From Planococcus donghaensis (GTDB taxonomy: Bacteria > Bacillota > Bacilli > Bacillales_A > Planococcaceae): 64,000 bases of DNA. A program made the position numbers and the translations under genes. The stretch spans positions 1,612,001-1,676,000 of the forward strand of contig NZ_CP016543.2 in NCBI RefSeq assembly GCF_001687665.2, read 5' to 3'. Positions 16,953 to 25,400 of the stretch are shown one piece after another. Within the stretch, counting starts at the first letter, position 1; the number at the start of each line of letters is the position of its first letter. The notes under the pieces are model-generated. The model searched no databases and was not told where the DNA came from. It saw nothing but the letters and a program-made list of their open reading frames with translations.

Positions 16953-17378
16953 TTACCATTTCAAGACAATGACCCCCGCAATCATTAAGGCAACACCGAG
17001 TAGCTGATTGCGCCCAATGGTCTTTTTGGGCATATCCAACCAACCTTTAGAGTCAATCAGCACGGCTGTGATCAGTTGTGCAATTAAAAACACGCCAATT
17101 GTCAGTGTCACACCCAAATGGTGAATCGCTGTCATGTTGATAAACAGTACGATTGCTGCTAGCATACCGCCTGATGCATAAAGTGGAGAGACTTGAGTCA
17201 GTTGTTGATACGACCGATCTTTTAATGCCAAGACGATTGCTAATGCTAAGATAAAGCCAGTAAATTGGGTCATCGTGGCAGCTTGCCATGTGCCGATTTG
17301 CGAACTGATAGCGGCGTTTGCGACACTTTGAAACGTCAGGAAAAAACCTCCTGCCAATGCAAAAAATATGCCTTTCAT
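16953..17378 (-). CDS. YdcZ-type DMT transporter, first copy
   Basis: A 141-residue five-helix half-size transporter of the DMT_YdcZ family: start GIFFALAGGFFLTFQSVANA, middle QFTGFILALAIVLAL, end GVALMIAGVIVL. ATG 17378 is preferred over GTG 17387, because AAGGAG directly abuts the GTG. It is the first gene of a three-gene minus-strand operon with the Crp-like regulator and the second YdcZ-type gene. The two copies are divergent in sequence, as expected for subunits inserted with opposite topology. Confidence 0.85.
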   Translation of the reverse strand: MKGIFFALAGGFFLTFQSVANAAISSQIGTWQAATMTQFTGFILALAIVLALKDRSYQQLTQVSPLYASGGMLAAIVLFINMTAIHHLGVTLTIGVFLIAQLITAVLIDSKGWLDMPKKTIGRNQLLGVALMIAGVIVLKW

Positions 17379-17566
17379 TCGATTCACACTCCTTATATCT
17401 TTTTAACTGTACTAGCAGCAAAAAAATACCGAAAGGACATATGTCCCATTATTATTCCTTTCTTATTGTTTGTCTAGTAGCATAAAAAAGGAGATTCATC
17501 ATTGCAGTGTTTAACTTCAATCATTTACGCTATGCAAATTAGACGACTTTCGATTTATTCCATAAT

Positions 17567-17615
17567 AAAGGCGCAATGGGTATCAGCTTTCCAGCTAATA
17601 CCCATTGCGCCTTTT
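17567..17615 (-). terminator. Strong hairpin terminator of the hydroxybutyrate operon
   Basis: AAAGGCGCAATGGGTAT pairs perfectly with ATACCCATTGCGCCTTT around a 14-base loop. It lies 12 bases past the dehydrogenase stop. Confidence 0.88.
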
Positions 17616-17626
17616 CGTGTATAAAG

Positions 17627-18403
17627 TTATTGTGCTGTGTAACCGCCATCGATGACGATTGTTTGGCCAGTAATGCTTTTCGCTTTGTTGCTTGCCAAAT
17701 AAAGAGCAGCATCTGCAATTTCAGCAACGTCTAGCAAACGTTTTTGAGGCACAAGCGGTAAAAGAACTTCTGCTAGTACTTTTTCGATTGGCACATTACG
17801 TGTCTTAGCTAAATCAGCCATTTGACCACGCACTAATGGTGTATCGACATAACCTGGTGCAATTGCATTAACTGTAATGCTGTGTTCTGCTCCTTCTAAA
17901 GCAGCGACTTTTGTTAAGCCAATAACGCCGTGTTTCGCGCTGTTGTATGCAGCTTTGCCAGCAAAACCAATCAATCCATTGATAGAAGAGATGTTAATAA
18001 TGCGTCCAAATCCTTGTTCTTTCATAATTGGGAAAACTGTTTTAGTCAAAATGAACGGCGCAGTTAACATGATTTTTAGCATCAATTCGTATTTAGCTGT
18101 TGGAAATTCTTCGATAGGAGATACGTGCTGCAAGCCAGCATTGTTAATGACGATGTCAACGCGACCATAAGTTTTTTTAGTTTCTGCTACTAAGTTTTGA
18201 AGCTCAGACTCGCTAGTAACATCAGCTTTAACGCCGATTGCTTCAAAGCCATCGTTTCTCAGTGATTGAGCAGATTCTTGTAACACTTCATTATTAATAT
18301 CTGATAAAACGACTTTTGCGCCACTTTCTGCGAAGTGTTTCCCAATTTCAAAACCGATACCGCGAGCAGATCCAGTAATAATTACGACTTTTTGTTCTAC
18401 CAT
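17627..18403 (-). CDS. 3-hydroxybutyrate dehydrogenase
   Basis: A classical SDR of 258 residues from ATG 18403 (GGAGG nine bases upstream; the upstream ATG at 18418 overlaps this site). The NAD loop TGSARGIG is at residues 10-17, NNAG at 87-90, and catalytic Ser140, Tyr153 and Lys157 are all present. The specific stretch GYVDTPLVRGQMADLAKTRN and the C-terminal KSITGQTIVIDGGYTAQ match D-3-hydroxybutyrate dehydrogenases, which convert 3-hydroxybutyrate and NAD to acetoacetate. The adjacent GntP-type permease supports uptake and oxidation of 3-hydroxybutyrate. Confidence 0.92.
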   Translation of the reverse strand: MVEQKVVIITGSARGIGFEIGKHFAESGAKVVLSDINNEVLQESAQSLRNDGFEAIGVKADVTSESELQNLVAETKKTYGRVDIVINNAGLQHVSPIEEFPTAKYELMLKIMLTAPFILTKTVFPIMKEQGFGRIINISSINGLIGFAGKAAYNSAKHGVIGLTKVAALEGAEHSITVNAIAPGYVDTPLVRGQMADLAKTRNVPIEKVLAEVLLPLVPQKRLLDVAEIADAALYLASNKAKSITGQTIVIDGGYTAQ

Positions 18404-18446
18404 GTTAAATTCCTCCATATAATGTAATTTAGTTTAATTGATGTGG

Positions 18447-19730
18447 TTATACTAAACCAATGCCACCCATAATAATGCCGACGATTACAGCGATTGTTGG
18501 AATAACCAATGCGACAACAAAGACATCTTTATATGTTTCTTTATGCGTCAATCCAGTTACTGCAAGCAAAGTTAATAATGCACCATTGTTTGGCAAAATA
18601 GATGCACCCGCAGCTACAGAAGCCATTCGGTGGAACACTTCTGGGTTGATGCCAGTAGTTTGTGACAAGTTATAAAACGTATCACCTAGTGTACTAAGCG
18701 CAATTCCCATACCACCTGAAGCAGATCCGGTAATCATGGCCATTACTTGAATCGCTAGTGATTGGGCAACCAAAGGGTTGTCCGATACATTAAGTAGCCA
18801 TTCTGTAATGTTGTCAAAAGCAGGAACGATTGCGATAACAGCTCCAAAACCAACAGCCGCACTGGTGTTAAGGATAGCCATAACAGAACCTTTTGCTCCT
18901 TCGTTAATCGAGAAGATAAATTTCTTATAAACTTTCACGTTGATTAGCATAATACTAACAATACCAAGCATTAACGCATAAATTGGTTCAAGTTTTACAA
19001 CGTTCAAAAGAATCACGACTACAATAAGAGGAACTAATGACAAGAACCAACTCGGTGTAGAACTTTCATCACTTTTTGAAGAACCAGGTGTTTCACGCAT
19101 TACAAAACCTTCACCTTTTGCCGAAAGTTTTTTCTCTCGATACGCTAACCAAGCATAACCTCCAACTGCCATGATTAACGTAGTGACGATTCCAATAACT
19201 GGACCCGCCATTGGGGTTGTATTGTAGTAAGCAATCGGGATTAAGTTTTGAATCTGCGGTGTGCCGGGCATCGATGTCATTGTAAATGTGAATGCTCCAA
19301 GCGCAAAAGTAGGAACTAAAAGTTTGCGTGTAACGTTAGCTTCCCGGAACAATTCAAGTGCAATTGGGTAGACTGCAAATACCACAACGAACAAACTTAC
19401 TCCTCCGTAAGTCAATAACGCAGATGCGATAAGCACGCCTAAAATTGCACGTTTGCCACCGATTAATTGAGTAACTTTCTTCGCAACAGCTTTCGCCGCT
19501 CCTGTTTCTTCCATCAATTTACCGAATATTGCCCCCAGTAAGAAAATTGGAAACCATTTTTGTACAAAATTTACTAAACCGTTCATATACGTATCGGTAT
19601 ATGTTGAGTAAACGTCTAGTCCGCTTAAAAGTGCTACGACTCCTGCTGCTAATGGAGCCACCCATATAATAGACCATCCCAAATAGGCAAGTGCCATTAA
19701 TAGGATCAGTCCGATAAGAATGCTTAACAT
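18447..19730 (-). CDS. GntP family permease, probable hydroxybutyrate importer
   Basis: A 427-residue gluconate-permease-family protein with about 12 hydrophobic segments. Typical stretches are MTSMPGTPQIQNLIPIAYYN (about residues 151-170) and SILPNNGALLTLLAVTGLTH near the end. GntP proteins import organic acids with protons. The gene is 43 bases upstream of the 3-hydroxybutyrate dehydrogenase on the same strand and no sugar-acid kinase is nearby, so 3-hydroxybutyrate is the likely substrate (inference from context). A degraded paralogue lies at 20086-20459. Confidence 0.88.
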   Translation of the reverse strand: MLSILIGLILLMALAYLGWSIIWVAPLAAGVVALLSGLDVYSTYTDTYMNGLVNFVQKWFPIFLLGAIFGKLMEETGAAKAVAKKVTQLIGGKRAILGVLIASALLTYGGVSLFVVVFAVYPIALELFREANVTRKLLVPTFALGAFTFTMTSMPGTPQIQNLIPIAYYNTTPMAGPVIGIVTTLIMAVGGYAWLAYREKKLSAKGEGFVMRETPGSSKSDESSTPSWFLSLVPLIVVVILLNVVKLEPIYALMLGIVSIMLINVKVYKKFIFSINEGAKGSVMAILNTSAAVGFGAVIAIVPAFDNITEWLLNVSDNPLVAQSLAIQVMAMITGSASGGMGIALSTLGDTFYNLSQTTGINPEVFHRMASVAAGASILPNNGALLTLLAVTGLTHKETYKDVFVVALVIPTIAVIVGIIMGGIGLV

Positions 19731-20085
19731 GTGTTCTCTCCTCTTTCTAATGTGTGAATCTATTATTTTTGCCGAAGCAAGGACTTATTATACATGAATA
19801 AAGATATATTGAAATAAATATATGCTAAATGATGAAATAAAAAACAATTGCGATATTTACATATTTTCTTGTATTTTTGTTATAAATGCTATTTGATAGA
19901 GCATCCATATGTGTGTTTGAAAAGCGGTTTTTAATATTTTAGATAGATCTAACAATTCATCGTACATTTAATGTTATCTTAAAATTATTAACTCGGACCA
20001 ATTGTGAAACGAATCAAAATAGGTTCGCAATTAGCTTAACTAATCTATGAGGTATGGTGTCTTCTTTCATTTCTTATGGAAAATT
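19731..20085. other. AT-rich intergenic region upstream of the GntP-type gene
   Basis: This stretch contains the leftward promoter of the hydroxybutyrate operon. A search by eye for a sigma-54 -24/-12 element on the minus strand found none. No small gene with a ribosome site was recognised. Confidence 0.35.
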
Positions 20086-20459
20086 GATGGCGTAGTTGTT
20101 TTGTTTACCGGGTTATCTTATTTGGAATTCCGGCGCAGACAAGCGAAAAAAGCGGGAGAGGGTTATAGTGGTTTTACTGAAAAGGCTGCTCGACACTAAA
20201 TAAAGAAGACGACGCTCGTATAGAATTGTCGTCTACCAATTCCAAAACCCAACAGCTATTAGCATTTGTTCCTCTGGTTTTGGTTGCAGTTATGAACAGT
20301 TATTTAGTTCGAGCAATTCCGGGGTGGTATCCAAATGGGTTCGACTTTGCAGCTTTAGCACTGGTTAATGGTGCGGTTACTACAAGTGCGCTGGGCGATC
20401 AATTCAATAAAGCCATAGCTGCGGCTAACATCCCGCCAGAATTGTTTGGCATTGTCTAA
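20086..20459 (+). pseudogene. Degraded GntP-family permease
   Basis: Two frames carry parts of a GntP-type transporter. From 20086 the frame encodes a helix plus the loop LEFRRRQAKKAGEGYSGF and ends at a TAA (20197-20199). From 20226 a second frame encodes LLAFVPLVLVAVMNSYLVRA and then NGAVTTSALGDQFNKAIAAA with NIPPELF. The same elements occur in family members as the AxxxGEGY loop, the next helix and the IPPELxHRxAS segment. Most of the N-terminal half, a middle part and the C terminus are missing, and the two pieces are frameshifted. No start codon with a ribosome site exists. Confidence 0.7.
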
Positions 20460-20471
20460 CTACTTATTTGT

Positions 20472-20509
20472 TAAAGAGCTGTCGAGTCTAAGGTCTCGGC
20501 GGCTTTTTA
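20472..20509 (+). terminator. Hairpin terminator after the permease remnant
   Basis: AGAGCTGTCGAG pairs with CTCGGCGGCTTTT through G-U pairs, and TTTTT follows. Confidence 0.6.
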
Positions 20510-20658
20510 ACATTATAGAAAGAAAAGAGCTAGATGATTTTAGCTACTAAGAAGGAGTAATGTAAAAACAATTGAATTACTAATAGTTAAGGGGTAAGCA
20601 GATACTGCTTATTTAAACTCAAGTAATTGGTGACAAAAATAGGATAGGGGTGCGTTAT

Positions 20659-21558
20659 ATGAATAAACTATCACTAGATCAATTTGAAAAAGCTGCTTTG
20701 TTTATAAAAACAACAGCACGACCTTTAGAGCGGACTTTATTTGCATGGGAATTTGAAGGTGGTAGCTCTGAGGCTATTTTAAGTGAAGTGAAAAAATTTC
20801 AGAACAAAGATGGCGGATTTGGTCATGGCTTGGAATCGGATTTTCGCTGTAAGGAATCTTCAGCTTTGGCGACTGCGGTTGGATTGCATCTTTTGAGCGA
20901 TATTGGCGTAACAGAGACAGAAGCAACAGTGGAAAAGGGCATTCAATATTTACTAAATACGTTTAAGCAAGAAAAGCAAGGGTGGCAAATCGTCCCACGT
21001 GCTGTTGAAAATGCACCGCGAGCGATTTGGTGGAACTACAGTGAGGATTGGGCATGGGGCAATCCGACCGCTGAAATCATTGGACTTCTCCATCATTATC
21101 AGAATTTAGTACCGGCGGATTTCTTAGAAGAAATCACATCCCGCGCATTAAATTATTTAAATAACTTAACCACATATGAACCGCATGAGTTGCTTAGTTT
21201 TTTAAAACTGTATAAACAACTTCCTGCGTCGCAGCAAGCTGTTATTTTCCAGAAGTTGAGCGACATTTTAAAAGAATGTGTCACAACAGATTCAAATCAA
21301 TGGGACTCATATAGTCTACAACCTCTTCAAGTGGTTTCTACACCTAACTCTGATTTTTACGATTTATTCAAAGAAACAATTCCAGAAAATTTAACGTATG
21401 TAATTCAAAAGCAATCTGAAGGTGGCTATTGGAATCCTACATGGCAATGGGGGCAATTTGAAAAAGAATGGGAAGTAGCCAAACAGGAATGGCAAGGTGT
21501 GCTAACGCTCACTAATTTGAAAATTCTTCGCGCATTTAACGCACTGGAAACGAGCTAG
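20659..21558 (+). CDS. Prenyltransferase/terpene-cyclase-fold protein of unknown function
   Basis: A 299-residue soluble protein. KKFQNKDGGFGHGLESDFRC (about residues 45-64) resembles the QxxDGxF repeat of alpha-alpha toroid proteins (prenyltransferase/squalene-cyclase repeat). A later KQSEGGYWNPTWQWGQFEKEW looks like a second, degenerate unit. The acidic motif of a cyclase (DxDD) is not seen, so catalysis is doubtful. ATG 20659 has AGGGG eight bases upstream; the GTG nine bases earlier overlaps that site. The gene is monocistronic. Function unknown. Confidence 0.7.
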   Translation: MNKLSLDQFEKAALFIKTTARPLERTLFAWEFEGGSSEAILSEVKKFQNKDGGFGHGLESDFRCKESSALATAVGLHLLSDIGVTETEATVEKGIQYLLNTFKQEKQGWQIVPRAVENAPRAIWWNYSEDWAWGNPTAEIIGLLHHYQNLVPADFLEEITSRALNYLNNLTTYEPHELLSFLKLYKQLPASQQAVIFQKLSDILKECVTTDSNQWDSYSLQPLQVVSTPNSDFYDLFKETIPENLTYVIQKQSEGGYWNPTWQWGQFEKEWEVAKQEWQGVLTLTNLKILRAFNALETS

Positions 21559-21671
21559 AATTCGTTCAAATGATTGTTCTGAATAGGAGCATACCCAAGA
21601 AAAAAGATGGATGAACTAACTAACTATAGTAAGCATTTATCAAGAAAATTGGAAAGGTGGTGGCATTTAAT

Positions 21672-22208
21672 ATGAGAAAGTTGATTTTGAATTTAGCCAT
21701 TAGTTTAGATGGTTTTATTTCAGATGAGCACGGGGGATTTGGTTGGATTGTAGGGCACGGAGATACCAAAAACGACACGTCCGATGTATTTGATTTTGCC
21801 GAATTTATGGACAGTATCGATACCATCGTTATGGGCTCAAAAGCATACGAAGACGTAGTGTTAACCAACCTGGATACGTATGCCGACAAAAAGATTTTAG
21901 TTGCAACGACAAGAGAGCTCGAAAAAAGAGATAATGTCGAATTTATTCAAGGTGATGTTTGTAAAGTGGTCTTGGCATTAAAAGAAAAAGAAGGCAAAGA
22001 CATTTGGTTATATGGTGGAGGAATTCTTGCCGATCCATTTGTGAAAGCGAACCTTGTAGATGAATACATTATCGGAATTATTCCAACCATTTTAGGAAGG
22101 GGACGCACGTTGTTTAAAGGGGACAATCCGAAAATTGATTTGCATCTTGATCGTGCGACTGTGACGGATGGAATCTCGATGTTAGTGTATAGCAGAAAAT
22201 CAAGCTGA
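21672..22208 (+). CDS. Dihydrofolate reductase/RibD C-terminal-like family protein
   Basis: A 178-residue protein of the RibD C-terminal-domain family (PF01872), the YwjB/YyaP-like group of Bacillales. Recognisable parts are NLAISLDGFISDEHGG at the start, IVMGSKAYEDV (about residues 57-67), KILVATTREL and the NADPH-binding LYGGGILADPFVKANLVDEY. Members bind NADPH, but the substrate is not known for stand-alone copies. ATG 21672 is chosen; a GTG at 21657 lies within the AAAGGTGG ribosome site. It ends one base before the convergent gene at 22210. Confidence 0.85.
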   Translation: MRKLILNLAISLDGFISDEHGGFGWIVGHGDTKNDTSDVFDFAEFMDSIDTIVMGSKAYEDVVLTNLDTYADKKILVATTRELEKRDNVEFIQGDVCKVVLALKEKEGKDIWLYGGGILADPFVKANLVDEYIIGIIPTILGRGRTLFKGDNPKIDLHLDRATVTDGISMLVYSRKSS

Positions 22209-22209
22209 A

Positions 22210-22611
22210 TTAAATTTCATAGGATTTAACGTCAATAATTTTTGCTGACTTCGCTGCATTGCTAAACGTCAGGACATAGCAAAACTCAATGTAATCGCCC
22301 TTTGATAATGTAATTGCGCCATTGACCGAAGCTAACTTCCCATGCGTAATAACTTGATAAATCTCGAGACCAATAACATGTTTTTTTTCGTTTAGTACCC
22401 ATTTGATTAATTCATCTTGACCATTCACTACTTTGTTTTGGTTTATTTGATGCCATTGGATCGAGTCACTAGTGTAACTTTGTATGCTGGCAGTTTGGCC
22501 CATTAAAACCGCTAGTATAAAATCGAGTACAATTTGTTTTCTGGGGGCGTTGTTGCAGTCTTTTGGAATCACCAAATTTAGTTTGTCATCATTCTCACCC
22601 ATTTTAGCCAT
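22210..22611 (-). CDS. NTF2-like/SnoaL-fold protein
   Basis: A 133-residue protein with the cone-shaped NTF2-like pattern: N-terminal helix RKQIVLDFILAVLMGQ, then SYTSDSIQWHQINQNKVVNG and strands ending FCYVLTFSNAAKSAKIIDVK. The nearest recognisable group is SnoaL-like/DUF4440 ligand-binding proteins. No catalytic Asp-His pair can be assigned with confidence. It is convergent and almost abutting with the RibD-like gene. Function unknown. Confidence 0.65.
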   Translation of the reverse strand: MAKMGENDDKLNLVIPKDCNNAPRKQIVLDFILAVLMGQTASIQSYTSDSIQWHQINQNKVVNGQDELIKWVLNEKKHVIGLEIYQVITHGKLASVNGAITLSKGDYIEFCYVLTFSNAAKSAKIIDVKSYEI

Positions 22612-22684
22612 CTCCTTACTAGTTTCAAATTGATTAAATCTTTTAACGTGCTGCGAGTTGTACTGTTAAATAAGGAGAACGAAG

Positions 22685-23206
22685 ATGAAGCACTTAATAT
22701 TTAAAGTTTTAATTTTTATAGTCTTTATTTTAATTATTATATTATCAGATACACCTTATTTGATAAAAGTCATTTTATCAGGCATTATGTTGTTTTTTCT
22801 TTTGCCCTTTGGAGATGAAGTCTTTTCAAAAGAAAGGCTTACTAGAAAGGTTAAAGCAGCTTTTGTCAGCACTGCAACTTTTGTCGTTTTACTCTATCTG
22901 TTTCCGGCTTTAATATACAAAGATGCACTCGTGTTAAGTAGCGTTGAAGAAAGTGCTAGCTTCTTTTATGTAGTACTATTTTCTTCTTTTTTAGGGTTTT
23001 TCGTTTATGGATTACCGGTATCTTTATTGTCAGACTGGATTTCGATTCGCTTTACTTACCGGTTTGCAATGGCTGCTTTTGTCCATATTGGATTTGGATT
23101 GCTGTTGTTTCAATTTTTGTACATACTTCCAGCTGTTTGTGCTGTCGTATTTTTAATAGTTGATGAAATGCTGCGTACAAAGAGTATAACGCGTTTGAAT
23201 AATTGA
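22685..23206 (+). CDS. Polytopic membrane protein of unknown function
   Basis: A 173-residue protein with about five membrane helices, starting at an ATG behind AAGGAGAACGAAG. A charged loop (DEVFSKERLTRKVKA, about residues 44-58) separates the first pair of helices from the rest. No family was recognised. It is monocistronic and followed by a strong terminator. Confidence 0.65.
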   Translation: MKHLIFKVLIFIVFILIIILSDTPYLIKVILSGIMLFFLLPFGDEVFSKERLTRKVKAAFVSTATFVVLLYLFPALIYKDALVLSSVEESASFFYVVLFSSFLGFFVYGLPVSLLSDWISIRFTYRFAMAAFVHIGFGLLLFQFLYILPAVCAVVFLIVDEMLRTKSITRLNN

Positions 23207-23231
23207 GCTAAGAAAAGAGTTTAATCTATAC

Positions 23232-23272
23232 AAAAAAACAAGTAGCGAAAGATTTCGCTACTTGTTTTTTTG
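23232..23272. terminator. Strong hairpin terminator
   Basis: AACAAGTAGCGAAA pairs with TTTCGCTACTTGTT around a three-base loop, with long A- and T-runs outside. It can stop transcription in both directions. Confidence 0.88.
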
Positions 23273-23304
23273 TGAAATGTGTTAGTTCAATAAGTTAGTT
23301 GCTC

Positions 23305-23691
23305 CTATTCGTTAGAAAACACTTTTACAGCAAATGGAAAGTGCATAACTCCTGTATCTGAAAAGTTGAATTCTGCCCATAATTTATAGAATCCAGCTGA
23401 TGGAAAATTGGCTTCAAATACCGTTTGATCACTTGATATGGGATGAACATGGAGAAATTGTTTTCCGTGTTCATCTAATACAACAACATGACCTAAAGCA
23501 CCTAAATAAGGCAAAGGGGTTTCGTCCTTTAAGTTGAAGGATAATGTAGCTGGTTTACCAGCAATTAACTGGGGTCTTTCGAATGTAACTTTTTTACCGT
23601 TAAACTCTTTAGTTGAATACTCATTTTCAATAAGGGTTTCCCAATTAATTTCAGCTTACGGGATAAACTCCATAGAAAATGTATAGTTTCC
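23305..23691 (-). pseudogene. Broken YtkA/FixH-like secreted domain protein
   Basis: The minus frame reads from 23691 as GNYTFSMEFIP, then stop (TAA, 23656-23658), then AEINWETLIENEYSTKEF, and continues open to 23305. The second part contains AGKPATLSFNLKDETPLPYL, GHVVVLDEHGKQFLHVHP and a final ADVx-like strand ending FAVKVFSNE. This is the Ig-like YtkA domain seen in extracytoplasmic copper or haem-related proteins, with its HVHP motif intact. There is no start, no signal peptide, and stops at 23656 and 23692. Intact relatives often sit beside copper genes, and a copper cluster lies 3 kb away. Confidence 0.6.
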
Positions 23692-23718
23692 TTAAAGAAT
23701 ACAATTCGGTAGCAAGAA

Positions 23719-23762
23719 AAAAGGAAGAAACATGATATCTTTTTATCACTTTTCTTCCTTTG
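23719..23762 (-). terminator. Terminator of the DedA-PAP2 gene
   Basis: AAAGGAAGAAA pairs with TTTCTTCCTTT, and on the minus strand a T-run follows. It lies shortly after the 23780 stop. Confidence 0.7.
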
Positions 23763-23779
23763 AATATAAAAATATATTT

Positions 23780-25102
23780 TTACAAATTAGCTTTTCTTTT
23801 GAAAACACTATTTGTAGTCTTCGAGTTTTTTAGTAAAAGAAGAAATTCGAAAGTGAAAATTGTAAATCCAAGCCATACACCCCCAAAAACATAGCCAGCT
23901 AAAATGTCACTAGGAAGTTCTAGCTCTAAATACATGCGACTTATCGAAATTAACATCAAAAGAATGAATATGACAAAAGGGAAGAATGTACGAACCGAAA
24001 CCTTTTCGATAGTTCTAACTAAGATAAAGACGACAATCCCATAAATCACAAATGTCATTAAAGACTGCTCGCTCGGAAATGAATACCATAGATTTTCTAG
24101 TGTTTGATTCAAAGGAGAGAAATTATGGAATATCCTTCTCAAACATTCTTCGTATATTTCACCGCCTCCAATAACCACTACCAGCAACAAAAATTAGGGC
24201 ACTCTATCTTTATTTTTCCATAAAATCCAAAAGGCTATAAATAATAGACTGAAGATTAATGTGTTTCTAGAACCGAGGAGTGAAAAAAACAACATAAAGT
24301 TTGCCCAAGATTCAGTGAAAATAAACTGGATTACTAAATTCGTAATGTCGTTGAAATCTTGAAATTCATTTTCTAAAAAATCCTGTATTAACCCAAGCAT
24401 TAAAAGAAACAAACCAAAAGTGACTATTGCTGTGCTTATTAATAAAGTGGCGACCTTTTTACGCGAATGCATCAAGTATAAAGAAATTTCCAAAAAACGA
24501 GTGGCATAATCATGGAACTGCGCTTTGTATTTTTTGTATAGATACATCCCGACTAAAAAAACAAGTACGAATACAGCAGCTATGAAGAAATATTTTTTGA
24601 TCGAACTATGAAATTGTTCCCACTCGGGACCTAGAATTTTGCCGATTGTTATAAATAGACTGACCCAAAGAAAAGCGCCACTATATGCATATAAGGCATA
24701 TAGTCGAAATGGTATTTGAATAATTCCGGAAAAATAGCCTGTAATATGTCTAATACCTGGTATAAAATACGCAACGATTAACAACTTATTTCCGTGTTTA
24801 TTAAACCATACGGATATCTTACTGATTTTTGTTGGTCCCATATGAAAATGATGTCCATATTTGGTGAAAAAAGGTGCTCCTAATTTGCGACCGATAGAAT
24901 AAGAAATGGTCATGCCGATTGAAGTACCTGCACCTCCTACGATTATGCTATAAGCCCAGTTTAAATCATGTTGGTACACAAGAAACCCGCTGTAAGTCAT
25001 AAGAACTTCACCAGGTATAGGAAAAGCAATCAGTTCAAGAAGTAGTGCTCCGAACAAAACGATATATCCATACTGTTCAAGGTAAGCAATGATATTCTCC
25101 AT
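23780..25102 (-). pseudogene. DedA-PAP2 fusion gene interrupted by one in-frame stop
   Basis: One continuous minus-strand frame of 441 codons holds a single internal TAA at 24194-24196. The first part (25102-24194, 302 aa) is a complete DedA/SNARE-associated domain (ELIAFPIPGEVLMTYSGFLV; FIPGIRHITGYFSG) plus the first helices of a PAP2 domain. The second part (24193-23780) continues the PAP2 domain. PAP2 motifs are degraded: the PSGH motif reads PSEQ, and SRxYLxxHxPSD reads SRMYLELELPSD, so both catalytic histidines are gone. ATG 25102 follows GGAGG. The DedA half could still be made; the phosphatase half is inactive by sequence and cut off by the stop. Confidence 0.8.
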
Positions 25103-25400
25103 AAGAAATGCCTCCAAATAGTATCTCGTATAAATTAGTTTACAGCAAAAGTGAATGTCACTCTAGGTTCAAACAAAATGGTGTGTCGTTTTTAAAAAAT
25201 GGCTGTGTGTAATTTCAACTTCTCACTATATACATAAAACAATTTAAATGTGCAGTTTGTGTCCAATTTTCATATTCCTGTTTAACTAAAAGTGGTCTAG
25301 GGAAAATTCAAGTAATCGCAAAGCAGTGTGGACAGTAATTTTTAAGAACAAAAAATGTTCATGTGCTGGAGTACTTGTACATAGAATGGAGGAATGGAGA
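25103..25400. other. Intergenic region between the DedA-PAP2 and APC genes
   Basis: AT-rich divergent promoter region. Frames that extend the APC gene upstream to 25326 lack ribosome sites. No further structure was seen. Confidence 0.35.

Noticed and set aside
20226..20459. A 77-residue plus-strand protein
   Set aside because: It is the second half of a frameshifted GntP-type permease remnant; the TTG start has no ribosome site.
23780..24190. The downstream PAP2 part as an independent gene
   Set aside because: It begins at a TTG right after an in-frame stop, lacks the first PAP2 helices and the catalytic residues, and has no ribosome site.
24194..24196. Stop-codon readthrough or recoding (selenocysteine, pyrrolysine) in the split genes
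   Set aside because: The codons are TAA and TAG, not TGA; no SECIS-like hairpin or pyrrolysine gene is in view, and the PAP2 motifs are already dead.
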